Positions 55,388-64,000 of a stretch of 64,000 bases of DNA are shown here, in pieces. Within the stretch, counting starts at the first letter, position 1; every line of letters begins with the position of its first letter. The notes under the pieces were generated by a model that worked only from the letters and a program-made list of their open reading frames with translations, did not search any database and was not told the origin of the DNA. The stretch comes from Pseudomonas citri (lineage in GTDB: Bacteria > Pseudomonadota > Gammaproteobacteria > Pseudomonadales > Pseudomonadaceae). A program made the translations under genes and the position numbers. The stretch spans positions 62,001 to 126,000 of the forward strand of contig NZ_JAODAB010000015.1 of assembly GCF_025336485.1 (NCBI RefSeq), given 5' to 3'.

Positions 55388-58252
55388 ATGCTCGAGCTCA
55401 CTCTAGAGCAGATATCCATGGCTCAGACGGCGGTGGATAAAGACGCTGCACTGCAATTGCTCGCTGAAAAACTGGTGGCCGATGGCCTGGTTGCCGAAGG
55501 CTACCTCGCCGGCTTGCAGGCTCGCGAAGCCCAGGGCTCGACCTTTCTTGGCCAAGGTATCGCCATTCCCCACGGCACCCCGCAAACCCGCGATCTGGTC
55601 TATTCGACGGGCGTGCGCCTGTTGCAATTTCCCGAGGGCGTGGATTGGGGCGATGGCCAGATCGTCTACCTGGCCATCGGCATCGCGGCCAAATCCGATG
55701 AACACTTGCGCCTGCTGCAACTGCTGACCCGTGCCCTCGGCGAGACGGACCTGGGCCAGGCCCTGCGCCGTGCCGGTTCCACCGAAGCGCTGTTGAAGCT
55801 GCTGCAAGGTGCGCCGCAGGAGTTGGCGCTGGATGCGCAAATGATCGGCCTCGGTGTCCCGGCCGACGATTTCGAGGAATTGGTCTGGCGCGGTGCTCGT
55901 CTGTTGCGCCAGGCCGATTGCGTGAGCAATGGCTTTGCCAGCGTCTTGCAGCAGGTAGACGCATTGCCCCTGGGTGATGGCTTGTGGTGGCTGCACAGCG
56001 AACAGACCGTCAAACGCCCGGGCCTGGCCTTCGTCACCCCGGACAAACCGATTCGTTACCTGGGCCAGCCCCTCAGTGGCCTGTTTTGCCTGGCCAGCCT
56101 CGGCGAGGCCCATCAGGCCTTGCTGGAAAGGCTCTGCGCGCTGTTGATCGAAGGTCGCGGCCACGAACTGGGCCGCGCCACCAGTAGTCGCAAGGTGCTG
56201 GAGGTCCTGGGCGGCGAGCTGCCGGCCGACTGGCCCAGCGCACGTATCGGCCTGGCCAACGCCCATGGCCTGCATGCGCGTCCGGCGAAGATCCTCGCCC
56301 AGTTGGCGAAGAGCTTCGAAGGCGAGATCCGCGTGCGCATCGTCGACGGCCAGGACAGCGCCGTGTCGGTCAAGAGCCTGAGCAAGTTGCTCAGCCTCGG
56401 CGCCCGCCGCGGGCAGATTCTGGAACTCATCGCCGAGCCGAGCATCGCCGCCGATGCGCTGCCGGCCTTGTTGGCGGCCATTGAAGAGGGCTTGGGCGAA
56501 GACGTCGAACCGTTGCCGCCGCCGAGCGCGCCGCAGGCAACGGTTGTGGCCGAAGTCGTCGAGGTGGTGCTGGCACCTGCCCCCGGCAGCCTGGTCCAGG
56601 CCGTTCCCGCCGCACCGGGCATTGCCATCGGCCCGGCCCATGTCCAGGTGCTGCAAGCCATCGACTATCCGCTGCGCGGCGAGTCGCCGGCCATTGAGCG
56701 CGAGCGCCTGCAAAACGCCTTGAACCAGGTGCGTCGCGATATCGCAGGCCTGGTCGAACGCGCCAAGGCCAAGGCCATCCGCGAAATTTTCATCACCCAC
56801 CAGGAAATGCTCGACGACCCGGAGCTGACCGACGAAGTCGACACCCGCCTGAAGCTGGGCGAGAGTGCGCAAGCGGCGTGGATGGGAGTGATCGAAGCCG
56901 CCGCGAAAGAACAGGAAGCCTTGCAGGACGCCCTGCTGGCCGAACGCGCTGCCGACCTGCGCGACGTCGGCCGCCGGGTGCTGGCGCAGCTGTGCGGCGT
57001 CCAGACCCCGAGCGAACCCGATCAGCCCTACATCCTGGTGATGGACGAAGTCGGTCCATCCGATGTGGCTCGCCTGGACCCGACCCGTGTGGCGGGGATT
57101 CTTACGGCCCGTGGCGGCGCCACCGCCCATAGCGCCATCGTTGCCCGGGCCCTGGGCATTCCGGCGCTGGTGGGTGCCGGCGCCGCGGTGTTGCTGCTGG
57201 CGCCGGGCACGTCGCTGTTGCTCGATGGCCAGCGCGGTCGCCTGCACGTGGACCCTGACGCCGCCACTTTGCAGCGAGCCAAGGAAGAGCGCGACACCCG
57301 CGAACAGCGCCTCAAGGTTGCCGCCGAGCAGCGTCACGAACCGGCGTGCACCCGTGACGGTCATGCCGTGGAAGTGTTTGCCAACATTGGCGAGAGCGCC
57401 GGCGTCACGGGCGCGGTGGAGCAGGGCGCCGAAGGTATTGGCCTGCTGCGCACCGAACTGATTTTCATGGCCCACCCCCAGGCGCCGGACGAGGCGACCC
57501 AGGAAGCCGAATACCGCAAGGTCCTCGATGGCCTGGCCGGGCGGCCGCTGGTGGTGCGTACGCTGGATGTCGGTGGGGACAAACCGCTGCCGTACTGGCC
57601 GATCGCGAAAGAAGAAAACCCGTTCCTTGGCGTGCGCGGCATTCGCCTGACCTTGCAGCGTCCGCAGGTCATGGAAGCGCAACTGCGGGCCTTGTTGCGT
57701 TCGGCGGACAATCGCCCGTTGCGGATCATGTTCCCGATGGTCGGCAGCGTCGAGGAATGGCGCCAGGCTCGGGACATGACCGAGCGCCTGCGCCGGGAAA
57801 TCCCGGTGGCGGACCTGCAACTGGGGATCATGATCGAAGTGCCGTCTGCCGCATTGCTGGCGCCGGTGCTCGCCAAGGAAGTCGATTTCTTCAGTGTCGG
57901 CACCAACGACCTGACCCAATACACCCTGGCGATCGACCGGGGTCACCCGACCCTGTCGGCCCAGGCCGATGGCTTGCACCCGGCGGTGCTGCAACTGATC
58001 GACATCACCGTGCGCGCCGCCCATGCCCATGGCAAATGGGTCGGCGTATGTGGCGAGCTGGCGGCCGATCCGCTGGCGGTACCGGTGCTGGTGGGCCTGG
58101 GCGTAGACGAACTGAGCGTCTCGGCCCGCAGCATTGCCGAGGTCAAGGCGCGCGTCCGCGAATTGAGCCTGGCGCAAGTACGAACTTTGGCCCAAGAGGC
58201 TTTGGCCGTTGGCAGCGCCGACGACGTGCGCGCATTAGTGGAGGCCTTGTAA
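55388..58252 (+). CDS. fruB: Fructose PTS multiphosphoryl transfer protein FruB (EIIA-HPr-EI)
   Basis: FruB relays phosphate from phosphoenolpyruvate to the FruA permease. It has 954 residues from ATG 55388 (AAGGAGA upstream). EIIA-Fru spans about 1-145, with phospho-His62 (GIAIPHGTP). An EIIA-like spacer reaches about 275, and HPr spans about 283-375, with His296 (GLHARPA). Enzyme I covers about 395-954, with His581 (GGATAHSAI) and the PEP-binding VGTNDLTQYTLAIDRGHP. All three phospho-histidines are present. A one-base overlap (TAATG) couples it to fruK. Confidence 0.97.
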   Translation: MLELTLEQISMAQTAVDKDAALQLLAEKLVADGLVAEGYLAGLQAREAQGSTFLGQGIAIPHGTPQTRDLVYSTGVRLLQFPEGVDWGDGQIVYLAIGIAAKSDEHLRLLQLLTRALGETDLGQALRRAGSTEALLKLLQGAPQELALDAQMIGLGVPADDFEELVWRGARLLRQADCVSNGFASVLQQVDALPLGDGLWWLHSEQTVKRPGLAFVTPDKPIRYLGQPLSGLFCLASLGEAHQALLERLCALLIEGRGHELGRATSSRKVLEVLGGELPADWPSARIGLANAHGLHARPAKILAQLAKSFEGEIRVRIVDGQDSAVSVKSLSKLLSLGARRGQILELIAEPSIAADALPALLAAIEEGLGEDVEPLPPPSAPQATVVAEVVEVVLAPAPGSLVQAVPAAPGIAIGPAHVQVLQAIDYPLRGESPAIERERLQNALNQVRRDIAGLVERAKAKAIREIFITHQEMLDDPELTDEVDTRLKLGESAQAAWMGVIEAAAKEQEALQDALLAERAADLRDVGRRVLAQLCGVQTPSEPDQPYILVMDEVGPSDVARLDPTRVAGILTARGGATAHSAIVARALGIPALVGAGAAVLLLAPGTSLLLDGQRGRLHVDPDAATLQRAKEERDTREQRLKVAAEQRHEPACTRDGHAVEVFANIGESAGVTGAVEQGAEGIGLLRTELIFMAHPQAPDEATQEAEYRKVLDGLAGRPLVVRTLDVGGDKPLPYWPIAKEENPFLGVRGIRLTLQRPQVMEAQLRALLRSADNRPLRIMFPMVGSVEEWRQARDMTERLRREIPVADLQLGIMIEVPSAALLAPVLAKEVDFFSVGTNDLTQYTLAIDRGHPTLSAQADGLHPAVLQLIDITVRAAHAHGKWVGVCGELAADPLAVPVLVGLGVDELSVSARSIAEVKARVRELSLAQVRTLAQEALAVGSADDVRALVEAL

Positions 58253-59193
58253 TGGCTAGGATTCTTACCCTGACCCTCAACCCGGCGCTCGACCTCACGG
58301 TAGAGTTGGCGCGCCTGGAGCCGGGCCAGGTCAACCGCAGCGACGCCATGCACGCTCACGCCGCGGGCAAGGGGGTGAACGTGGCCCAGGTGCTGGCCGA
58401 TCTCGGCCATACGTTGACGGTCAGTGGCTTTCTGGGCGAGGACAACGCCCAGGTGTTCGAAACCCTGTTCGCCCAGCGAGGTTTTGTCGACGCCTTTATC
58501 CGCGTCCCCGGCGAAACCCGCAGCAACATCAAGCTGGCCGAGCAGGATGGCCGCATCACCGACCTCAATGGGCCGGGCCCGGTGGTTGATGCCGCCGCCC
58601 AGCAGGCCTTGCTGGAGCGCCTGGACAGCATCGCCCCCGGCCACGACGCGGTCGTGGTGGCGGGCAGCCTGCCCCGGGGCGTCAGTCCGCAATGGTTGCG
58701 GGCGTTGATCATGCGGTTGAAAAAACTCGGCTTGAATGTCGCCCTCGACACCAGCGGCGAAGCCTTGCGCGTCGCCCTGGCTGCGGGGCCGTGGCTGATC
58801 AAGCCGAACACCGAGGAGCTGGCTGACGCCCTGGGTTGCGAGGTGCTGGGTGAATCGGCCCAGGCGCAAGCGGCGCAGCGCCTGCACGCCCAGGGCATCG
58901 AGCACGTGGTGATTTCCCACGGCGCCGATGGCGTGAACTGGTTCAGTGTCGGCGCGGCGTTGCATGCTTCGCCGCCCAAGGTCAGTGTCGCCAGTACCGT
59001 GGGCGCCGGGGATTCGTTGCTGGCGGGCATGCTGCATGGCCTGCTCAGCGCCGACACCCCGCAACAGACCCTGCGCACCGCCACGGCCATCGCCGCCATG
59101 GCGGTCACGCAGATCGGCTTCGGCATCCACGACACCGCGTTGCTGGCGTCGCTTGAACAGGGCGTGCGCATGCGCCCCCTGACAGAACAATAA
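58252..59193 (+). CDS. fruK: 1-phosphofructokinase FruK
   Basis: FruK phosphorylates fructose-1-phosphate to fructose-1,6-bisphosphate. It has 313 residues from ATG 58252, a PfkB-family sugar kinase. It starts MARILTLTLNPALDLTVEL, with HAHAAGKGVNVAQVLADLG at the substrate site and the C-terminal anion-hole signature VASTVGAGDSLLAGML (Asp catalytic). A longer upstream frame lies inside fruB and is not used. It is the middle gene of fruBKA. Confidence 0.97.
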   Translation: MARILTLTLNPALDLTVELARLEPGQVNRSDAMHAHAAGKGVNVAQVLADLGHTLTVSGFLGEDNAQVFETLFAQRGFVDAFIRVPGETRSNIKLAEQDGRITDLNGPGPVVDAAAQQALLERLDSIAPGHDAVVVAGSLPRGVSPQWLRALIMRLKKLGLNVALDTSGEALRVALAAGPWLIKPNTEELADALGCEVLGESAQAQAAQRLHAQGIEHVVISHGADGVNWFSVGAALHASPPKVSVASTVGAGDSLLAGMLHGLLSADTPQQTLRTATAIAAMAVTQIGFGIHDTALLASLEQGVRMRPLTEQ

Positions 59194-59206
59194 GAGGGTT
59201 CGCAAA

Positions 59207-60952
59207 ATGAAATTAGCCATTGTGACGGCCTGCCCGAATGGCATGGTCACCAGTGTGTTGTGCGCCCGCCTGCTGGACGCGGCGGCCCAGCGCCAGGGGT
59301 GGAGCACCAGTGTCGAAGTCCATGACGCGGCCCATCCCGAGCGGCAATTGTCAGCGGCCGTCCTGGAGGCGGCTGAGTGGGTCTTGCTGGTCGCCAGCGG
59401 TCCGGTGGATTTGTCGCGTTTCGTCGGCAAGCGCGTGTTCCGCAGCAACCCGGCCCAGGCCCTGCAAGATGTCGATGCGCTGCTGCGCCGTGGCGCTGAA
59501 GAAGCCCAGGTGTTGCAGGCTGCTGATGTCGTCGCGGACGAACCTGCGGCGCAGCCGGGCGAGCGTGCCCCGCGCCTGGTGGCTATTACCGCGTGCCCGA
59601 CCGGCGTCGCCCACACCTTCATGGCCGCCGAAGCCTTGCAGCAGGCGGCGACGAAACTGGGCTACGACCTGCGAGTGGAAACCCAGGGCTCGGTGGGTGC
59701 ACGTAACCCGTTGAGCGCCGAGGTCATCGCCGACGCCGACGTGGTGCTGCTGGCGACCGACATCGAAGTCGCCACCGAGCGTTTCGCTGGCAAGAAAATC
59801 TACCGTTGCGGCACCGGCATCGCCCTGAAACAGGCCGAAGCCACCTTGAAGAAAGCCTTGGCCGAAGGGCGTGAGGAAAGCGTGGCGAGCGGGGCGGCAA
59901 GCCCGGCCAAAGCGGAGAAGAGCGGGGCGTATAAACATCTGCTGACGGGTGTGTCGTTCATGTTGCCGATGGTGGTGGCCGGTGGTTTGTTGATCGCTTT
60001 GTCGTTCGTGTTCGGCATTACCGCGTTCAAGGAGCCCGGTACGCTGGCGGCGGCGCTGATGCAGATCGGTGGCGACACGGCGTTCAAGCTGATGGTGCCG
60101 TTGCTGGCCGGTTACATCGCTTATTCCATCGCCGACCGTCCGGGCCTGGCACCGGGCATGATCGGCGGGATGCTGGCGAGCACCCTCGGCGCGGGTTTCA
60201 TCGGCGGGATCATTGCCGGTTTCCTCGCCGGTTATGCGGCCAAGGCGATCAACCGCTATGCGCGCCTGCCCCAAAGCCTGGAAGCGCTCAAGCCGATCCT
60301 CATCATTCCGCTGCTGGCGAGCCTGTTCACCGGCCTGGTGATGATCTACGTGGTGGGCAAGCCGGTGGCGGGCATGCTCGAAGGCTTGACCCATTTCCTC
60401 GACAGCATGGGCACCACCAATGCGATTCTGTTGGGTGTGCTGTTGGGGGGGATGATGTGCGTGGACCTCGGCGGGCCGATCAACAAGGCGGCCTATGCGT
60501 TCTCGGTGGGGCTGCTGGCGTCCCAGAGTTACGCGCCGATGGCCGCGACCATGGCCGCCGGCATGGTTCCGCCGATTGGCCTGGGCATCGCCACCTTCAT
60601 TGCCCGGCGCAAATTCGCCCAGACCGAACGCGAGGCCGGCAAGGCGGCGCTGGTGCTGGGGTTGTGCTTCATCTCCGAAGGCGCGATTCCGTTCGCCGCC
60701 AAGGACCCGCTGCGGGTGATCCCGGCCAGCATCGCCGGCGGCGCGCTCACTGGTGCGTTGTCGATGTACTTCGGCTGTAAACTCATGGCGCCCCACGGCG
60801 GGCTGTTCGTGATGCTGATCCCCAACGCCATCAACCATGCGCTGTTGTACCTGCTGGCGATCATTGCAGGCAGCCTGCTGACGGCGGTGGCGTATGCGCT
60901 GTTCAAACGCTCGGAAGCGGTCGAGATGGCGTTGGAGCCGGCCAAGGCTTGA
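59207..60952 (+). CDS. fruA: Fructose-specific PTS permease FruA (EIIB'-EIIB-EIIC)
   Basis: FruA imports fructose and releases fructose-1-phosphate in the cytoplasm. It has 581 residues with two IIB domains. The first (about 1-95) has Cys9 in ITACPNGMVTSV. The second (about 123-220) carries the canonical phospho-Cys130 in ITACPTGVAHTFMAAEAL. The IIC membrane domain follows (about 245-570, around nine helices), with GGMMCVDLGGPINKAAYAF. It starts 13 bases after fruK and ends facing the reductase gene across a palindrome. Confidence 0.97.
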   Translation: MKLAIVTACPNGMVTSVLCARLLDAAAQRQGWSTSVEVHDAAHPERQLSAAVLEAAEWVLLVASGPVDLSRFVGKRVFRSNPAQALQDVDALLRRGAEEAQVLQAADVVADEPAAQPGERAPRLVAITACPTGVAHTFMAAEALQQAATKLGYDLRVETQGSVGARNPLSAEVIADADVVLLATDIEVATERFAGKKIYRCGTGIALKQAEATLKKALAEGREESVASGAASPAKAEKSGAYKHLLTGVSFMLPMVVAGGLLIALSFVFGITAFKEPGTLAAALMQIGGDTAFKLMVPLLAGYIAYSIADRPGLAPGMIGGMLASTLGAGFIGGIIAGFLAGYAAKAINRYARLPQSLEALKPILIIPLLASLFTGLVMIYVVGKPVAGMLEGLTHFLDSMGTTNAILLGVLLGGMMCVDLGGPINKAAYAFSVGLLASQSYAPMAATMAAGMVPPIGLGIATFIARRKFAQTEREAGKAALVLGLCFISEGAIPFAAKDPLRVIPASIAGGALTGALSMYFGCKLMAPHGGLFVMLIPNAINHALLYLLAIIAGSLLTAVAYALFKRSEAVEMALEPAKA

Positions 60953-60978
60953 TCACTTTGCTCTGAAAACCGATAGCC

Positions 60979-61010
60979 CTGTGGGAGCGAGCAGGTTTCG
61001 CTCCCACAAG
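60979..61010. repeat. GTGGGAGCGA palindrome between fruA and the reductase gene
   Basis: TGTGGGAGCG and CGCTCCCACA enclose about 9 bases in the 60-base gap between two convergent genes. It is a member of the same repeat class as 50967, and may be a bidirectional terminator. Confidence 0.7.
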
Positions 61011-61012
61011 GA

Positions 61013-63556
61013 TCAGTAGACATCCCGCCGATACCGTCCCTGCTCGATCAACCGCTCCACGTGCGCGGCGCCCAGTACTTCGTTGAGCACCTGGTCCACC
61101 CCCGCTGCCATGCCCTGCAAGCTGCCGCAGACATAGATCGCCGCGCCGTCGGCCAGCCATTGCTTGAGCAGTGGGGCGGCTTCGCGCAGGCGGTCCTGGA
61201 CGTAGATCTTCTGCTCCTGATCGCGGGAAAAGGCCAGGTCCAGGCGCTCCAGGTCGCCGCAGGTCACCCATTCCTGCAACTCATCGCGGCAGTGGAAGTC
61301 GTGTTCGCGGTGACGCTCGCCAAACAGTAGCCAATTGCGCTGCATGCCCTCGGCGATACGCGCCTTGAGCAGGCTGCGCAGGCCGGCCAGGCCGGTGCCG
61401 TTACCCAGCAGGATCATCGGCACGCCCTGAGACGGCAGGTGGAAACCACTGTTGCGCCGCACTCGCAGGCTGATGGCGCTGCCCAGCGGCGCATGTTCGG
61501 TGAGCCAGCCGGAACCGATGCCCAGGCTCCCGTCGGCGTGACATTCCTGGCGCACGATCAGTTCGAGCACGCCGTCGGCCGGAATCGACGCGATGGAGTA
61601 TTCGCGCATTGCCAACGGCGCCAGTGCCTCCACCAGTGCCTGGGCATGCAGGCCCACCAGGTGCGCGCGATTCTGCGGCAACTGACGAGTGCCCAGTGCT
61701 TGTTCCAAGGTGTGCGGCAAGCCGTCGACCTGCACGCGAGCCTTGCCATTGAGACCCAGGCCGTCGAGGAAATGCTCGATGGCCCCCAGGTCGTTGCGCG
61801 GCAGGACTTCCACCAGGTCGCCGGCCAGCCAACTGCTCGGGCCGGGGGCGGTGAGGCCCAGCAGGTAGACGCCCGAACCGCTGCTGTCGGGGTTGAGCAA
61901 GGTGCGTTGGCTCAACGTCCAATTCTCGAAGGCGGGTGCCTGCCAAGTGCCCGTCGAGGGTTGGCCGGTCAGCTCGGCCAGTTGCTGTTGCCAGTGTCGC
62001 AAGGCGTACGGATCGCCGCTGTCGACTTCCACCGGGGCGAACAGGGTCTTGCCGCCGTGTTCGGCCAACCAGGCGTGCAAGCGCCGGGCGAAGCCGCAGA
62101 AGTGTTGGTACTGCCGGTCGCCCAGGCCCAGTACGGCATAGTGCAGGTGTGCCAGGCTCAACGCCCGGCCCAGCACTTTGCGTTCGAAGCCCCGGGCGCT
62201 GTCCGGCCCCTCGCCGTCACCAAAGGTACTGACCACGAACAGCGCTTGGGTGCAGTCGTTCAAGTCCTGTTCGTTGAGGTCGGCCAGGGGCTGGACCTTC
62301 ACCGACAACCCGCCGGCCTGGAGCTGGCCAGCGGTCTGCCAGGCCAGTTGCTCGGCGAAACCGCTCTGGCTGGCGAAACCGATCAGCCACGCCGGCGCAT
62401 CGGCCTGGCTGGCGGACAGCGCCTGACGCGCATGACGGACCTGGCGCTGCTTGCGGCGCCGGTCCAGGTACAGCAACCAACCGGTGATGAAGAACAGCGG
62501 CATGCTCAGCGCGGCCACCGTCACCAGGATTCGCCCGACCAAGCCGAAATAGCTGCCCACGTGCAGCGCATAGACGCTGGTCAGCAACTGCGCCTTGAGG
62601 CTCTTGTCGCTGTAGCGGCTGTGCTGGCTGATCGTGCCGCTGGCCGGGTCGACGATGAGCTGGTTCAGCGCCCGGTCGTGGGGCGAGTTCTTCAGCAGGT
62701 AGAACACCGTGGCGGGCTGGCCGGCCACCGGCGACATGCGCACGTTATAAGACGACAGGTCCGGGCCGGCGGCGCTGTAGATGCTGCTCCACATGGCCCG
62801 GTAATCGGCCACCGGTGCGGGGCCGCTCGGTGCCGGGCCGCGATTGCGAATCCGCTCCTCCTTGGGCGAATCGGAGAGCAGGCGGGTCACGCCTTTGTTG
62901 TACCAGTCGTAGGACCAGGTCAGCCCGGTCAGGGCGGCGAGCAGGTAGAACGCCAGGCACCAGGTGCCGGCCACCGAATGCAGGTCCCAATGGAAGCTGC
63001 GGCCTTTTTTCGCCCAGTCGAGGGTCAGCCACGCCCGCCAGTTTTTCCATTGGCGCGGCCAGCGCAGGTACAGTCCGGACAGGCAGAAAAACACCAGGAT
63101 CAGCGTACATGCGCCGGTGATCTGCCGGCCCGCGTCATCGAGGGTCAGGACTCGGTGCAATTTGAGCACCACATCGAAGAACGCCTGGCCCGTCACCTCG
63201 CCCATGAACTGCCCGTTGTAGGGATTGAAATAGCGCATGGGGCCGCGCTTTTCTCCGGGGGGCGCGGCGAAGATCACCCGCGCGGCGTGATCGTTGTCGG
63301 TCTCGACCCAGAGCATGGCGACGGTCTTGCCGGAGGCGGCCTCGATCTGTTCCACCAGTTCGGCGAGCGGCAGGACACCGGCCGGTTGTTTCGCAACCGT
63401 CAGCACCTGTGGGTTCAGTGCCCGCAGGATCTCGTCCTGGAACGATACCGTCGCACCGGTAATGCCCATCAACGCCAGGACCAGCCCGGCACTGATGCCG
63501 AAAAACCAGTGCAGCTGGAACAGGGTTTTCTTCAACACTTCGCCCGCCTCGTTCAT
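61013..63556 (-). CDS. PepSY-flavodoxin-ferredoxin reductase fusion (probable siderophore-iron reductase)
   Basis: An 847-residue membrane flavoprotein. The N-terminal 380 residues are a PepSY transmembrane module with about four helices. Examples are LFQLHWFFGISAGLVLALMG, a helix near 140-160, WCLAFYLLAALTGLTWSY and ILVTVAALSMPLFFITGWLLYL. A flavodoxin-like FMN domain follows (about 395-530, VVSTFGDGEGPDSARGFE). The FAD/NADPH domain has MREYSIASIP, GNGTGLAGLRS, IYVCGS and the CysJ-like end YRRDVY. Such proteins probably pass NADPH electrons across the inner membrane to reduce ferric siderophores. P. aeruginosa has a like-sized oxidoreductase near PiuA (PA4513, from memory). Confidence 0.85.
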   Translation of the reverse strand: MNEAGEVLKKTLFQLHWFFGISAGLVLALMGITGATVSFQDEILRALNPQVLTVAKQPAGVLPLAELVEQIEAASGKTVAMLWVETDNDHAARVIFAAPPGEKRGPMRYFNPYNGQFMGEVTGQAFFDVVLKLHRVLTLDDAGRQITGACTLILVFFCLSGLYLRWPRQWKNWRAWLTLDWAKKGRSFHWDLHSVAGTWCLAFYLLAALTGLTWSYDWYNKGVTRLLSDSPKEERIRNRGPAPSGPAPVADYRAMWSSIYSAAGPDLSSYNVRMSPVAGQPATVFYLLKNSPHDRALNQLIVDPASGTISQHSRYSDKSLKAQLLTSVYALHVGSYFGLVGRILVTVAALSMPLFFITGWLLYLDRRRKQRQVRHARQALSASQADAPAWLIGFASQSGFAEQLAWQTAGQLQAGGLSVKVQPLADLNEQDLNDCTQALFVVSTFGDGEGPDSARGFERKVLGRALSLAHLHYAVLGLGDRQYQHFCGFARRLHAWLAEHGGKTLFAPVEVDSGDPYALRHWQQQLAELTGQPSTGTWQAPAFENWTLSQRTLLNPDSSGSGVYLLGLTAPGPSSWLAGDLVEVLPRNDLGAIEHFLDGLGLNGKARVQVDGLPHTLEQALGTRQLPQNRAHLVGLHAQALVEALAPLAMREYSIASIPADGVLELIVRQECHADGSLGIGSGWLTEHAPLGSAISLRVRRNSGFHLPSQGVPMILLGNGTGLAGLRSLLKARIAEGMQRNWLLFGERHREHDFHCRDELQEWVTCGDLERLDLAFSRDQEQKIYVQDRLREAAPLLKQWLADGAAIYVCGSLQGMAAGVDQVLNEVLGAAHVERLIEQGRYRRDVY

Positions 63557-63893
63557 TCATGACTGTTCAACACGGCGCGTATTATGCCATTTGTTATCGA
63601 GAAGCATTCATGATAAGTGCAAAAAGTTCGGGCGCGAGACGGGTGCTGCGGGAGTGAGCCTGCTCGCGATGGACAGTCACCGCGCTATCGACAGGCCGTT
63701 TCACTCCATGTTGAACACGTGCGTTCGCGGCATTGCATTATTCGCTAATGTTTATGTTGTTTTCGGTCTTTGACTTCGTTTGCAGCAATGCTCTAGTGTG
63801 CCGTGGCTGCGATTTAATTAATTGTCAAAGCACTTCTTGATAAGTGGCTGCAGCAATAAGATTGAAAATAACCACGTAATTAAAGGATTAATT
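63557..63893. other. Intergenic region before the last gene, AT-rich to the right
   Basis: Holds the upstream region of the reductase gene. A GCGGGAGTGAGCCTGCTCGCGATGG half-repeat (63647-63672) resembles the extragenic repeats elsewhere. From about 63700 the sequence is AT-rich. I see no gene of its own and no clear promoter or Fur box. Confidence 0.5.
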
Positions 63894-64000
63894 ATGAGTT
63901 CTAATGCACTCTGGGATGATGCACTTAATTCCGCCTCGCCGGACGACATCACCCGATTTGCCCAGTTGGCGCCAAAGACGCTGTCCAACGCCTCGGCCCC
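63894..64000 (+). CDS. Unrecognised protein, N-terminal 35 residues only
   Basis: An ATG at 63894 is preceded by AAAGGA at 9 bases. The frame stays open to the window end (MSSNALWDDALNSASPDDIT, then a further 15 residues). The visible part is polar, without signal peptide or membrane segment. I do not recognise a family. The AT-rich upstream DNA contrasts with the rest of the window and hints at an accessory gene. Confidence 0.6.
   Translation, partial: MSSNALWDDALNSASPDDITRFAQLAPKTLSNASA

Noticed and set aside
55403..58195. A 930-codon open frame antisense to fruB
   Set aside because: fruB carries three intact phospho-histidine motifs; the antisense product is compositionally odd and has no ribosome site.
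57757..58251. Upstream extension of the fruK frame inside fruB
   Set aside because: The extra 165 codons are a shifted-frame reading of fruB; the conserved fruK start is at 58252.
63575..63625. Possible Fur box upstream of the reductase gene
   Set aside because: The sequence GAGAAGCATTCATGATAAG has only scattered matches to the 19-base consensus, so I did not annotate it.

Overview
The window is core chromosome of a Pseudomonas, most likely of the P. fluorescens group. The gene order supports this: omlA/bamE divergent from fur, recN, grpE-dnaK-dnaJ-dapB-carAB-greA, rlmE-ftsH-folP-glmM-tpiA-secG, rimP-nusA-infB-rbfA-truB-rpsO-pnp, nadC-DUF1631-ampD-ampE-chemoreceptor, and fruR/fruBKA with a TatD nuclease. 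GC-rich codon use and short GTGGGAGC-type palindromes of the kind scattered through fluorescent pseudomonads agree. I identified the organism and families by recognition only; no database was searched.

Left edge (1-4.5 kb): a type I restriction-modification block (hsdS cut by the window edge, then hsdM, both on the minus strand) lies against the 3' end of the tmRNA gene ssrA. Next comes a small exported protein. From 4.6 to 13.3 kb is a lactate module: divergent regulator lldR, then lldP, the LutABC-type (LldEFG) L-lactate oxidation complex and a fused FAD/Fe-S D-lactate dehydrogenase, all on the minus strand with ATGA couplings. A perfect 17-bp palindrome overlaps the lldP promoter. From 13.3 to 19 kb are smpB (partner of the tmRNA), a sodium:neurotransmitter-type transporter, ratA-rnfH, bamE, fur and SOS-controlled recN with a LexA box.

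The centre (19-45.5 kb) is a long plus-strand run of housekeeping genes. It covers protein folding (grpE, dnaK, dnaJ, with two good heat-shock promoters), lysine and carbamoyl-phosphate synthesis (dapB, carA, carB), transcript cleavage (greA), ribosome maturation (yhbY, rlmE, rimP, rbfA, truB), membrane proteolysis (ftsH), folate and cell-wall precursors (folP, glmM), glycolysis (tpiA), secretion (secG), tRNA-Leu, initiator tRNA, nusA, infB, rpsO and pnp. The carAB leader carries a strong intrinsic terminator that looks like an attenuator.

The right part (45.5-64 kb) holds tRNA-Thr, a DUF6388-like small protein, nadC, a DUF1631 protein, ampD-ampE (cell-wall recycling and beta-lactamase control), a chemoreceptor, and tatD-fruR divergent from the fructose PTS operon fruB-fruK-fruA with a Cra/FruR operator. 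A PepSY/flavodoxin/reductase fusion likely involved in siderophore-iron reduction follows. The window ends with the first 35 codons of an unrecognised gene in AT-rich DNA.

I did not find a clear undescribed system. The best leads are the hsd block beside ssrA, the lutABC-for-lldD lactate locus, the carAB leader, the heat-shock promoter built over the grpE stop codon, several hairpins placed at start codons or between operon genes, and the truncated gene at the right edge.
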